Below, piece by piece: positions 32,780-41,651 of a stretch of DNA of 64,000 nt (position 1 is the first letter of the stretch; each line of letters opens with the position of its first letter). The notes under the pieces are model-generated. The model worked only from the letters and a program-made list of their open reading frames with translations. It was not told the DNA's origin and made no database searches. This stretch comes from Chelatococcus asaccharovorans. GTDB taxonomy: Bacteria; Pseudomonadota; Alphaproteobacteria; Rhizobiales; Beijerinckiaceae. Location: the NCBI RefSeq assembly GCF_003201475.1, contig NZ_QJJK01000002.1, forward strand, positions 558,001 through 622,000. Direction: 5' to 3'. A program made the position numbers and the translations under genes.

Positions 32780-33631
32780 ATGAGCGTAAAAAATAAGCAG
32801 CCTTCCGCTCAAAGAACGGCCAAGCGTGAGCCGACCGTCCACGCCGTGCGCCATGCCGTGGAATTGCTGCGTTGCATCGCGCAGGCACAGCCGGAAATCA
32901 GCATTTCAGAGGCGGCGCGGCGTGTGGGTCTCCACAAGAGCTCCGTCTCGCGGCTGATCGCCACGCTCGTGGCCGAGCATCTCGTGGAGCGCAATCCGCA
33001 AACCGATGGCGTGCGGCTGAGCTTCGGGCTCGTGGCCCTGGCCGCGCCCCTTCTGTCCGGCACGGGCCTCCCGCAAGTCGCGCGTAGCCGGATCACCGCG
33101 CTCGCCGAGCGTTCCGGTGAGACGGTGAATCTCAGTGTCTGGGATGGCGCGCAGGCGATCAGCGTTTTCCAGGCCCTCGGCACCAACGCGATCACCCACT
33201 ATGCAGCGCCTGGGCAAAGTAACCCGGCCCATTGCACGGCTTCCGGCAAGTTGCTGCTGGCCTTTGCCTCACCGGGGGAGATCGAGCACATTCTGGCGGA
33301 GCCGCTCACACGTTATACGGAGAACACCTGTACCGATCCGGCTGTCCTGGCGCGCGAGCTGCCGCAGATACGCAGCGTGGGGAGAGCCGTGAACCGGGGG
33401 GAATTCGCGATCGACGTGGGCGCCGTCGCTGCAATCGTGCGGGACATGGATGGCCGGGCCAGGGCTGCGGTGACCGTGACCTTGCCAATGTATCGCTTTT
33501 CGCCCGAGCGGGAGGCGGATCTGCTCGCCATGGTCGAGGCGACGGCATCCGAGATTTCCGCGCAGCTGGGCTATCAGCGCGGATCCCCTGTCGACGCTTT
33601 TGCAGCTGGATTTCTTCCGGCCGGGCTCTGA
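32780..33631 (+). CDS. IclR-family transcriptional regulator
   Basis: This 283-residue regulator has an N-terminal winged helix (ISISEAARRVGLHKSSVSRL, about residues 40-60) and a C-terminal IclR effector domain including HYAAPGQSNPAHCTASGKLL. IclR proteins commonly control divergent catabolic operons for aromatic or short acids. It is transcribed away from ubiD with the operator at 32709-32740 between them, so it most probably controls the ubiD-ubiX operon and itself. Confidence 0.92.
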   Translation: MSVKNKQPSAQRTAKREPTVHAVRHAVELLRCIAQAQPEISISEAARRVGLHKSSVSRLIATLVAEHLVERNPQTDGVRLSFGLVALAAPLLSGTGLPQVARSRITALAERSGETVNLSVWDGAQAISVFQALGTNAITHYAAPGQSNPAHCTASGKLLLAFASPGEIEHILAEPLTRYTENTCTDPAVLARELPQIRSVGRAVNRGEFAIDVGAVAAIVRDMDGRARAAVTVTLPMYRFSPEREADLLAMVEATASEISAQLGYQRGSPVDAFAAGFLPAGL

Positions 33632-33944
33632 TCCGTGCCGAGATGCCCGGCTCTCGGGAAGCGAATGCGACAGCTAGATCCAGCCTCACATCGCAGGCGG
33701 CGCGCTGCAATTCGGCGGTTTATTGTACACGGCGTGATCCAGATCCGAGATCTGTGCGCCTGTGAACGCAGCGTCACTGGATAGGTTGCAGGTTTCGCCC
33801 GCGATGTTCGAGCGTCGCCGTCTGCCGCTTTCCGTGGATCGTCGGTCCGCGCGGCACGATCCAATCCGGGCAAACTTATAGCTATTGTGATGGTGTTCGA
33901 TATTTTTTATTGTCATTCAAATTTCCAATGCACGGAGTGCAGGT
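33632..33944. other. Intergenic region without recognised features
   Basis: These 313 bases contain short open frames on both strands but no family resemblance or good ribosome binding site. The last 60 bases are AT-rich and probably hold the promoter of the hydrolase gene that follows. Confidence 0.45.
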
Positions 33945-34490
33945 ATGCCGCTGCTCGATCGCGATCGATGCCGACTTTTGGTGGTCGACATCCAGGAGAA
34001 GCTTCTTCCCGCCATGGACGCGCAGGAGAGTTTCGTCCGGAATGCCGCGATCGTCCTGCAAGCGGCACGCACGCTTGGTGTTCCGAGCCTCATCAGCGAG
34101 CAGTATCCGCAAGGGCTGGGATCGACGATCGCGCCGATCACGAGCCTCGCACCGGATGTCCCGAGGTTGTCGAAAACGACGTTCTCCTGCGCTCTCGAGC
34201 CCCGAATGCGGGAATGGTTCGATCTGAACGCGAGCGGACAGATCGTCCTCATCGGCCTCGAGGCGCATGTCTGCGTTCTGCAGACCGCGATGGACCTTCA
34301 GCGGGATGGTTTCGAGGTTTTCGTCGTTGCCGATGCCGTTTCGTCACGCAGGGCGACCAGCGTACAGACGGCCCTCTCGCGCCTCGCGGCCGCATCCGTT
34401 TCAATCGTCACGACGGAGATGGTTGTCTTTGAATGGATGCGCACGGCGGCTTCTCCTCATTTCAAGGCACTCAGCAAGCTCATCCGCTGA
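33945..34490 (+). CDS. Isochorismatase-family cysteine hydrolase
   Basis: This 181-residue hydrolase has the complete catalytic triad of the family: D15 (VVDIQEKLLP), K77 (RLSKTTFS) and C110 (EAHVCVLQTA). The region SEQYPQGLGSTI is characteristic of the YcaC-like subgroup. These enzymes hydrolyse amides such as ureidoacrylates, nicotinamide or N-carbamoyl compounds. It precedes an XRE-cupin regulator in the same direction and faces a PotABCD-type operon with a second isochorismatase-family gene. Confidence 0.9.
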   Translation: MPLLDRDRCRLLVVDIQEKLLPAMDAQESFVRNAAIVLQAARTLGVPSLISEQYPQGLGSTIAPITSLAPDVPRLSKTTFSCALEPRMREWFDLNASGQIVLIGLEAHVCVLQTAMDLQRDGFEVFVVADAVSSRRATSVQTALSRLAAASVSIVTTEMVVFEWMRTAASPHFKALSKLIR

Positions 34491-34622
34491 TTCGAAGGGA
34501 AAGCCCGCGTCGGCGAAGCCGGCATTGCCGGACCGATTTCGGCAATTTCTTGCAGGGCACGCCGGCTCAGCAGACCGCGTGCCTCGGACGCCGGAATCGT
34601 GTAGTCTTCACTCGGATTTAAA

Positions 34623-35258
34623 GTGGGGAAACCGTTGGCCCGTATTCGACGCAAAGACCCGGGAAGTGCGACGACCGCCGCAAGCGAGGCGGCCGCGCAG
34701 CTCCTACCCCAAATCGGGGACCGAATCCGCACCATCCGCACGACCAGGCGGATGACCCTGCAGATGCTCAGCGACCAGACGAGCCTCACGCCGTCGATGT
34801 TGAGCCTGGTTGAACGCGGCCGAACGATCCCGTCGATAGGGTCACTGATTGCTATCAGTCACGCGCTTGGCGTCAGCGTCGGCGACCTGATTTCCGATGG
34901 CAAATGGGTGACAAATGATGTCGTTGTGCGATCCCGTGATGTTGTTGCCGTCGAGACGTCGCAGCGGCTCCTGCGACGCGTGCTCCGTGACGATGCCCTC
35001 AACGGTGCATTGATCTCCACGACCCACTACAGACCCAATACAAGCAGTTCACCTGTTCTGCGGGCGCATGCCGGCTATGAGCACGGCTTCATCTTGAGCG
35101 GTAGTCTTACCGTCGAGCTGGATGGGACCGCCTATATACTGGGTGAGGGCGATCTGATCTCCTACGATTCCAACCGGCCGCATCGCATATGGAACCACAC
35201 GAAGAAGGAAGCGACGGCCTTGTGGATCAATTTTGGCGACGCCGGCACGTCCCTATGA
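34623..35258 (+). CDS. XRE-cupin transcriptional regulator
   Basis: This 211-residue protein has an N-terminal Cro/C1-type helix-turn-helix (MTLQMLSDQTSLTPSMLSLV, about residues 44-63) and a C-terminal cupin sensor domain (HAGYEHGFILSGSLTVELDG, then GEGDLISYDSNRPHRIWN). The start is GTG 34623. Such regulators often control adjacent transport/catabolic operons such as polyamine-type importers. It converges with the PotA-type gene at 35343, which makes it a likely regulator of the 35343-40468 operon. Confidence 0.88.
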   Translation: MGKPLARIRRKDPGSATTAASEAAAQLLPQIGDRIRTIRTTRRMTLQMLSDQTSLTPSMLSLVERGRTIPSIGSLIAISHALGVSVGDLISDGKWVTNDVVVRSRDVVAVETSQRLLRRVLRDDALNGALISTTHYRPNTSSSPVLRAHAGYEHGFILSGSLTVELDGTAYILGEGDLISYDSNRPHRIWNHTKKEATALWINFGDAGTSL

Positions 35259-35265
35259 ACGGGTG

Positions 35266-35346
35266 GTAACGCAGTTCGTCGTCCTGGAGAGGCGTATGTC
35301 GCCAGCCGCCCGCTGTGTGGGGAGATGAGGGGATGAGCTGCGTTAC
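35266..35346. repeat. Inverted repeat between convergent genes
   Basis: GTAACGCAG (35266-35274) recurs inverted as CTGCGTTAC (35338-35346), the second arm overlapping the last codons of the PotA-type gene. The 63-base separation is long for a terminator. No T-run follows. Confidence 0.3.
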
Positions 35347-36410
35347 GCCCGGAAGAGATGGATGTCCTCCGGGCTCCAGTGCGCCCGGACATTGCTGCCG
35401 ACCGCGAGGCTCGCCTCCGGGCTCTGCTGCTGAAGGGCGATGATGGATCCCCCATCCGGGAGGTCTACGACATAGCGGGATGCATTTCCGTGATAGGTGA
35501 TCTGCCGAATATGTCCTTCGAGGAAACACATATCCGCCGCCGATAGATGCCCGATCATGACTTTCTCGGGCCGTATCGCCAGCTTTACTGCCTCGCCCGG
35601 CGCGATTGTGTCCTTTACGCTCGTGGAGAACACAGCCGATCCCACCCGGACCTTGGCCGAGCTCGAATCTGAATCGACGACTTCGCCCGGCAGGAAGTTG
35701 GTCATGCCCATGAAATCGGCCACGAACTCCGTTCGCGGCGCGCGATAGATCTCTGCCGGGGTACCGAATTGTTCGACGCGCCCCTTGTTCATGACGGCGA
35801 TGGAATCGCTGAGCATCAGCGCTTCTTCCTGGTCGTGGGTCACGAAGAGCGCGGTGATGCCCAACTGGCGGGTGAGTGCGTGCAACTCGACCTGCATCGC
35901 CTCGCGGAGTTTGCGATCCAAAGCGCCGAAGGGCTCGTCCAGAATGAGGATGCTTGGCGTCACGGCGAGCGCCCGCGCGAGGGCCACACGCTGCTGTTGT
36001 CCGCCGGACATCTGCGCCGGATAGCGATCCGCGAGATGGTCGAGCCGGACGATCTGGAGCATCCGTCGAACCTGGTTCTCGATGTCCGCCTGCGGCATCT
36101 TCTTCATGCGCAGGCCGAAGGCGACGTTATCGGTGACCGTCATGTGCGGGAACAGCGCCAGGCTCTGGAAAACCATGCCGATGTTGCGCTTGGCCGCGCT
36201 TACCGCGGTGACGTTGCGACCATCGAACTCGACCGCGCCTTCATCAGGCTGCAGGAGACCCGCGACGATGCGCAGCGTGCTGCTCTTGCCGCAGCCGCTC
36301 GGACCCAGGAGCGTGACGAACTGGCCCGACTCGATTGTCAGTGAGACATGATCAACGGCGAGGAAGCTGCCGTAGCGCGCGACGATGTTCTTGAGTGCGA
36401 CCTGCGCCAT
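35343..36410 (-). CDS. ABC ATPase, PotA type (second system)
   Basis: This 355-residue ATPase has Walker A GPSGCGKSS, signature MSGGQQQR and Walker B LILDEPFGALDRKL, with a C-terminal TOBE domain (from about residue 255). The start at 36410 (MAQVALKNIVARYGS) lies one base after the preceding permease stop. It belongs to the importer encoded by 36412-40468 and is the last gene of that operon. Confidence 0.92.
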   Translation of the reverse strand: MAQVALKNIVARYGSFLAVDHVSLTIESGQFVTLLGPSGCGKSSTLRIVAGLLQPDEGAVEFDGRNVTAVSAAKRNIGMVFQSLALFPHMTVTDNVAFGLRMKKMPQADIENQVRRMLQIVRLDHLADRYPAQMSGGQQQRVALARALAVTPSILILDEPFGALDRKLREAMQVELHALTRQLGITALFVTHDQEEALMLSDSIAVMNKGRVEQFGTPAEIYRAPRTEFVADFMGMTNFLPGEVVDSDSSSAKVRVGSAVFSTSVKDTIAPGEAVKLAIRPEKVMIGHLSAADMCFLEGHIRQITYHGNASRYVVDLPDGGSIIALQQQSPEASLAVGSNVRAHWSPEDIHLFRA

Positions 36411-36411
36411 A

Positions 36412-37209
36412 TCAGTGTCCTGCAAAAAGCCGTTTGAGGCCGAACATGCGTTCGAGCACAAGGGTGATCACAAAGGTCATCGCAATCATGAGCGAGGAAA
36501 TCGCGGCGACCGACGGATCAAAACTGTATTGCAGATACGACATCACCGAGATCGGGAGCGTCGTCGTCCGCGCATCGACCAGGAAGAGCGAGACATTGAC
36601 GTCATCGAAGGACAGAATGAAACCGAAGATCATTCCCGCCACGATGCCCGGCCGCACCAGCGGCAGGATGATTTCGAACAATGTCTGGCGATAGCTGGCA
36701 CCGAGGGTTTCGGCCGCTTCCTTGAGCGACGGATTGATCTGCGCAAGGCTCGCGAGCGTCGTCCGGATGACATAGGGCAGCACGATCAGCACATGCCCTA
36801 TCAGAAGCTTGACGGGGGCAGCCCGCATCTCCACGGCTGAGAGGGCCACGAGCAGGGAAATGCCCGTCACGAGCCCCGGCACGATGATCGGGGCGATGAA
36901 GAGGGCCTCGAGCGCGGGCTTGAACCGCGAGGAACTGCTCCAAAGTCCGAGCGCCGCCATCACACCGATCGGTGTGGCGATGAGGGTCGCTCCCAGGGCA
37001 ACCCAGGCACTGACGAAGGCGCCGTTGACGAAATTGCTGTTGCGCAACGCCTCGCCATACCAGCGCAGCGACCAGGCAGAAGGCGGGAAGCTCTGCACCG
37101 GCTCGTAGTTGAACGATACGATGACGACACAGACGAGCGGAGCCAAGAGAAAGATGTAGAGCGCCCAGACGACGATGCGGAAGCTATAGCCTTGCACGAT
37201 GTCGGTCAT
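36412..37209 (-). CDS. ABC permease, PotC type (second system)
   Basis: This 265-residue permease has the coupling loop AETLGASYRQTLFEIILPLV and the family motif PVQSFPPSAWSLRWYGEALR. The start at ATG 37209 overlaps the stop of the PotB-type gene (ATGA); an ATG at 37224 would lengthen it by five residues. It pairs with the permease at 37206-38126. Confidence 0.9.
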   Translation of the reverse strand: MTDIVQGYSFRIVVWALYIFLLAPLVCVVIVSFNYEPVQSFPPSAWSLRWYGEALRNSNFVNGAFVSAWVALGATLIATPIGVMAALGLWSSSSRFKPALEALFIAPIIVPGLVTGISLLVALSAVEMRAAPVKLLIGHVLIVLPYVIRTTLASLAQINPSLKEAAETLGASYRQTLFEIILPLVRPGIVAGMIFGFILSFDDVNVSLFLVDARTTTLPISVMSYLQYSFDPSVAAISSLMIAMTFVITLVLERMFGLKRLFAGH

Positions 37210-38126
37210 TGCCGCACCATCCACTTGCGCGTTCGCCGCGCGAATTCAAAAAGGATCACGGCCACGAGAACGAGCGATACCGCCAGCAGGATCGCGACCA
37301 GCGTAGCGCCGAACTGCCAGTTAAAGGTGACGACGAACTGCTGATAGATCAGCGTCGTGATCATGCCGGAATCGGGCCCGCCCATGAGGGCCGGCGTGAT
37401 ATAGGATGACATCGACAGGCTGAAGACGATGGTGATGCCGCTGACAAGGCCGGGTGCCGCCAGCGGCAGGACCACCTCGGTCGCCGTGGTGAACCGGCTG
37501 GCGCCCAGCGTGTTGGCAGCCTGCGGGACATTCGGGTCGATCCGGTCGAGAGCCGTGAGAATGGGTAAGACCATCAACGGCAGGAAGACGTGCAGGAGCC
37601 CGACGATGACGGCGCCGTCGGTGAACATGAGGCGTAGCGGTTCATTGATCACGCCGAGCGACATCAAGGTGGAATTGATCAGCCCGTTGTCGCCGAGGAC
37701 GATCATCCAGCCGAAGGTTCGCGTGACGATACTCACCAGGAGCGGCGAGATCACCACGATGACGATCACGCCGCGCAGATGCTGCGGCGCCCGCCAGATG
37801 GCCATCGCCAGGATGGCCCCGAATACCGTGCAGAGCGTCGTCGTCATGGCGGCGATGTAGACGGTCTTGCCGAGGACCCGCATGTAGAAGGGCGACCAGA
37901 GGAAGCGGGTATAGTTGGCGAGCGTGAAATTGCTGCTGAGCTCGATGACGCCGGGCTGTGACCGGTTCAGGCTGAGCAAGAGTACATTGGCAAGAGGGAT
38001 AAGCAGAGCAGCCGCAATGACGATACAGGCGGGCAGTACGAGGAATGTAGACTTGTCCACATGCCGGACGCGCCGCGTCGAGGCGGGTGTATTCGAGAGT
38101 GGCTTGATAGCCAGAACGGATGACAT
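37206..38126 (-). CDS. ABC permease, PotB type (second system)
   Basis: This 306-residue permease has several membrane spans, the segment VTRTFGWMIVLGDNG and the coupling loop NTLGASRFTTATEVVLPLAA. I placed the start at ATG 38126 (MSSVLAIKP), 29 bases after the hydrolase stop; the frame is open further upstream but overlaps that gene. It is translationally coupled to the PotC-type permease. Confidence 0.9.
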   Translation of the reverse strand: MSSVLAIKPLSNTPASTRRVRHVDKSTFLVLPACIVIAAALLIPLANVLLLSLNRSQPGVIELSSNFTLANYTRFLWSPFYMRVLGKTVYIAAMTTTLCTVFGAILAMAIWRAPQHLRGVIVIVVISPLLVSIVTRTFGWMIVLGDNGLINSTLMSLGVINEPLRLMFTDGAVIVGLLHVFLPLMVLPILTALDRIDPNVPQAANTLGASRFTTATEVVLPLAAPGLVSGITIVFSLSMSSYITPALMGGPDSGMITTLIYQQFVVTFNWQFGATLVAILLAVSLVLVAVILFEFARRTRKWMVRQ

Positions 38127-38155
38127 GACTTCGGTAATCCTCGGGACTGCCGCGC

Positions 38156-39355
38156 TCACGCCGGCGAAAGGACAGTGCCCTTTGCGAATTCGCTTTGAGC
38201 CCACTGCGCCATGATGACGTCTGAAGGTCGGACCAGACCGAAATAAAGCCCGAGAGACTCGAGGGTTGCGCGGTGGAGATCAGCGAGGTGGTCCTTGACC
38301 GCGACACAATCCTCCGCCACGACCAGATGAAAGCCGCGCATCACCGCCTCGCGCGCCGTCGTCTCCACGCAACAATTGGTCGTCACACCGGCGACGATCA
38401 GGCTGGAGATGCCGCGCGCGCGCAGAAGCCGATCAAGTCCCGTGTCGGCGAAGGCGCCGAAACGATGTTTGGCAATCACGGCTTCATCGGCCTGGGGCTC
38501 CATGCCATCGACGAATTCGGCTCCCCAACTTCCGGACAGGCAGACCTCGACCGCGGTATTCGCGAAGCGGTCCACCTGTGAAAGGTCGGCTGCGGATGCT
38601 GTCCAGACCGCAGGTTCCCGGCCGCCGGGCGTCGGAAAACGGTAGGGGGACCCGATCGACCTGAAAGCTTCCCCGTATTCCGCGCGGACGTGAACAATGC
38701 AGAGGCCGGCCTTGCGGGCCGCCGCAAGCAGGTCGCGGGTGCGCTCGACGGCGGCCTTGATCATCGTCATCGGCTGGCCGCTGCGCCCGGTCGCCCCTGC
38801 ATCGGCGCAGAAATCGTTCTGGAAATCGATCAGGACGAGAGCCGCGTGACGAGGCGACACCCGCGCGGCCAGATCCGGCAGGACGGTGGGCGGCCGGTCG
38901 CTGAGGTCGCGCGCTTGATCGATGCGGTCGTCAAACGGCCCGGTCCGCCATTCGATCGCGTAGCCCTGCAGGCCGGCGAAGGTGTCGAGGGTCCGGCGAA
39001 ACTCCGGGTTCCAGCTGCCGGTGAAGAGCAGGCGGGATACCCCATGCGTTCGCAAGAGCAGATCGACGCAAGACACCAGATAAACGCCGGCCGCATCACC
39101 ATGGATGACAAATCGGCGGGCGTCCATATCCGGAACCACGCGGCAGCCGTTGGGCTGGCCTGGTGCGGCTGGACCGCACCAGGGCCCGTCGGGCGCAGCG
39201 ACCTCATGGAGGTCCAGGATGAGCCAGCCGCGTTCTCCCGCAGCCTGGCGCCAGCCGTCCTGTCGCCAGCCGTCCTGGAGCGAGGCATCTTGAGCCGATC
39301 CGCACAGGATGAAAACGGCTGTGTCTGCTGCAGGAGGAAAGATGGAACGCGTCAT
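38156..39355 (-). CDS. Two-domain isochorismatase-family hydrolase with a degenerate N-domain
   Basis: The C-terminal 230 residues form a complete isochorismatase-type amidohydrolase with D177 (LIDFQNDF), K296 (IAKHRFGAF) and C329 (TTNCCVETT). The N-terminal 165 residues look like a degenerate copy: LLLRTHGVSRLLFTGSWNPE aligns with LLRARGISSLIVAGVTTNCC but has Glu where the catalytic Cys should be. A small tandem duplication (QDGWRQDGWRQ, residues 27-37) sits near the start. It is encoded between the binding protein and permeases of a PotABCD-type importer, so it probably hydrolyses an imported amide or ureide. Confidence 0.82.
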   Translation of the reverse strand: MTRSIFPPAADTAVFILCGSAQDASLQDGWRQDGWRQAAGERGWLILDLHEVAAPDGPWCGPAAPGQPNGCRVVPDMDARRFVIHGDAAGVYLVSCVDLLLRTHGVSRLLFTGSWNPEFRRTLDTFAGLQGYAIEWRTGPFDDRIDQARDLSDRPPTVLPDLAARVSPRHAALVLIDFQNDFCADAGATGRSGQPMTMIKAAVERTRDLLAAARKAGLCIVHVRAEYGEAFRSIGSPYRFPTPGGREPAVWTASAADLSQVDRFANTAVEVCLSGSWGAEFVDGMEPQADEAVIAKHRFGAFADTGLDRLLRARGISSLIVAGVTTNCCVETTAREAVMRGFHLVVAEDCVAVKDHLADLHRATLESLGLYFGLVRPSDVIMAQWAQSEFAKGTVLSPA

Positions 39356-39409
39356 TGATGGGTCAACTCATACGCTGGTTGAATCTCATTTCAAAAACGC
39401 GCCCTCTTG

Positions 39410-40468
39410 TCAAAAGGCGACCTCCTGATTCCAGCGGTCGGCAAGCTCCGACATCTGGGGAATGATCTTGGCCCAGCTGAACAGCTGGAGATGCTCACGC
39501 GAGGGCACGCGCTGCCGGGTCCGTTCGTTGACGACCGCATTGATATTCGTCGGTGCGGCCACGACGCCGTTGCAGAAGTTCTCTTGCACATCCTTGCCGA
39601 GCGCGAAATTGATGAATTTCTTGCATGCGTCGGCGTTCTTGGAGTTCTTCGCAATGTGGTAAGATACTGCACCCGCCATTGCGCCTTCGGACGGATAGAT
39701 GAACTTGACCGGCTTGCCGGCATCGATCAATCCATAGGCCGGAATATTTGTCGTCATGCCGCAAACCCAGGCCTCGCCACTGCCGAGCAGGTTAGCGATA
39801 TCGACACCGCTTTTGAAGAACTGTTTGATATTGGGCTTGAGACGCTTCAGCGCGGCAAAGGCAGGCTCCATATTGTCTTCACTTCCGCCGTTGAGGCGCG
39901 CGGCGACGACGAGCAGCTCCCATGAACCCCACTGGCCGATCTCCGGGACGGTCACCTTGCCCTTATAGGCGGGATTCCACAGGTCCTGCCAGGACTTGGG
40001 CGGCGTCGGCACGAGGTCTTCGCGATAGGCGATGCCGTATCCGACATAATCGAGGCCAATGCCGGCCTTGTCGTACTGGTCATACCATTCGGGTGCGATC
40101 TGGGAAATATTCGGGATATCAGCGACGGTCAACGGCATCCCGAGGCCTTCCATCGTCGCCTTGATACTATCGGGATAGGGCAGAAGAAGAAGATCAATTT
40201 CCGGAGATCTGCGATTGACGATGGAATTTGTCAGCCATTCACTCGACAATCCTGTCTTGGTCAAAACCTTGATGCCGGTTTCTTTCTCGAACGGGTCGAT
40301 GATGTGCTTACGGTATTCGCGCTCATAGACGCCGCCAAACACCGTCGACACAAATTCCTTTGACTGGGCCTGCGCGGGCGCGCCGAAGCCTATCGTGAGG
40401 CCGGCGGCTCCCGCTGCGCCGAGAAAGCTGCGACGGTTCATGGTGCTTGAGAACTGTTCGTTGCCCAT
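39410..40468 (-). CDS. Spermidine/putrescine-type substrate-binding protein (second system)
   Basis: This 352-residue periplasmic protein has a twin-arginine-like signal (NRRSFLGAAGAAGLTIGFG, ending AQAQ). It has the family features STVFGGVYEREYRKHIIDPF and SWQDLWNPAYKGKVTVPE. It is first in the operon with the two-domain hydrolase, two permeases and an ATPase. An alternative start at residue 10 (MNRRSF) would still include the signal. The ligand is unknown; polyamine uptake is not assured. Confidence 0.9.
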   Translation of the reverse strand: MGNEQFSSTMNRRSFLGAAGAAGLTIGFGAPAQAQSKEFVSTVFGGVYEREYRKHIIDPFEKETGIKVLTKTGLSSEWLTNSIVNRRSPEIDLLLLPYPDSIKATMEGLGMPLTVADIPNISQIAPEWYDQYDKAGIGLDYVGYGIAYREDLVPTPPKSWQDLWNPAYKGKVTVPEIGQWGSWELLVVAARLNGGSEDNMEPAFAALKRLKPNIKQFFKSGVDIANLLGSGEAWVCGMTTNIPAYGLIDAGKPVKFIYPSEGAMAGAVSYHIAKNSKNADACKKFINFALGKDVQENFCNGVVAAPTNINAVVNERTRQRVPSREHLQLFSWAKIIPQMSELADRWNQEVAF

Positions 40469-40813
40469 TATGATTTCCCCTCATGTCCGTCTGGTCGGAC
40501 GTTCTGCGAGTTATCCCGCTGGAATTATGAAACTCGCATGAGTGGGCTCAGCCTAGCCGCATATTTAATAATGTTCAACATATCCGCTTCAAAAAATTAT
40601 TCAGCGGTCGCGCCGCCGATCCGCTGGCCTCCAGAGAATCATTAAAAAACAACGTATTAACGGCTAGGGCGAGAGGCTCTTTGGCCGGCGGATGGTTGTT
40701 AATAGGAATAAAAAATCTTGATCTGCGCTTTGGTCCAGCGTTATCAAGGTCCCATCGTCCTGGCGCTCGCCGACCCTATCGTGGACCGACCGCCTTTCGG
40801 GAGTTGAGCCCGC
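40469..40813. promoter_or_regulatory. Divergent promoter region, AT-rich
   Basis: This 345-base gap separates the minus-strand importer operon from the plus-strand acyl-CoA operon. On the minus strand TTGAAC (40573-40578) and TAGGCT (40550-40555), 17 bases apart, are a weak promoter candidate for the binding-protein gene. The centre (40555-40730) is much more AT-rich than its surroundings. I recognise no gene or riboswitch. Confidence 0.4.
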
Positions 40814-41629
40814 ATGTCCGACACACGACCCATCTATTATGAGCGAAAGGACGGCATTGGCTATGTCGTCCTCAACAGGCCCGACAAGCTAAACGCAATT
40901 TCCGAGCCAATGAAGGCCATGCTGGTCGAGGCCTTCGCCGAAGCCGATCGTGACAAGGAGACATGCGTCACAGTGCTGCGCGGCGAGGGGCGCAGCTTCT
41001 GTGCCGGACACGATATTTCCGGCGATGACGAAGACAATCACGAGGAAAACGCCATCAATTGGCATGAGCACCTCGCCGGCAGCGTCAGGTCCGAGATGGC
41101 GCCGTTCGAGGCGGCCAAGCCGGTGATCGCTTCGGTTCAGGGGCATGCGCTCGGCGGTGGCTGCCAACTTGCCATGTTCTGCGATCTGGTGATCGCGGCC
41201 GACACGGCCAAGTTTGGCGAGCCGGAAGTGAGGCTGGGCTATGCGGGTCCGGCCTTCATCATGCCGTGGATCGCCGGCTTCAGGCGCGCCCGCGAATTCA
41301 TCTATTTCGGCGATCATATCACCGCCGAGGTTGCTCACGCGTATGGCATTGTGAACAAGGTCGTTCCGGCCGACACCCTGTCCGCGGCGACGCACGCTTA
41401 TGCGAAACGGCTGTCGCTCGTCGGCCCCGAGGTCCTGATGCGCACGAAACTGGCCCTGAAACGCGGGCTCGAGGCCGCCGGCTTCCGTAACGCCATCAAT
41501 GCCGGTCACGACATCGTGGCGGCTCTCTATGCCACGGAAACGCAGGTCGGCCGCGAATTCAACAGCATGGTCGAGCGCGACGGCTTCAAGGCCGCGCTCG
41601 GCTGGCGTTCCAACCAGTTTAAGACGTGA
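40814..41629 (+). CDS. Enoyl-CoA hydratase/isomerase (crotonase) family protein
   Basis: This 271-residue crotonase-fold protein has the oxyanion-hole segments CAGHDISG and ALGGGCQLAMFCDL. Relative to classical enoyl-CoA hydratases the first catalytic Glu (E144) is Gln (Q118), while the second is kept (E138 in GEPEVRLG). Hydration may therefore not be its reaction; isomerase, hydrolase or lyase activity is possible. It is the first gene of an operon with an NDP-forming acyl-CoA synthetase, a thioesterase and a dehydrogenase. Confidence 0.88.
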   Translation: MSDTRPIYYERKDGIGYVVLNRPDKLNAISEPMKAMLVEAFAEADRDKETCVTVLRGEGRSFCAGHDISGDDEDNHEENAINWHEHLAGSVRSEMAPFEAAKPVIASVQGHALGGGCQLAMFCDLVIAADTAKFGEPEVRLGYAGPAFIMPWIAGFRRAREFIYFGDHITAEVAHAYGIVNKVVPADTLSAATHAYAKRLSLVGPEVLMRTKLALKRGLEAAGFRNAINAGHDIVAALYATETQVGREFNSMVERDGFKAALGWRSNQFKT

Positions 41630-41651
41630 TCGCCTGTCGCCCGGAGCTCCC

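Noticed and set aside
35266-35346. Bidirectional terminator between the XRE-cupin and PotA-type genes
   Set aside because: The arms are 63 bases apart and no T-run follows, so I listed it only as an inverted repeat.
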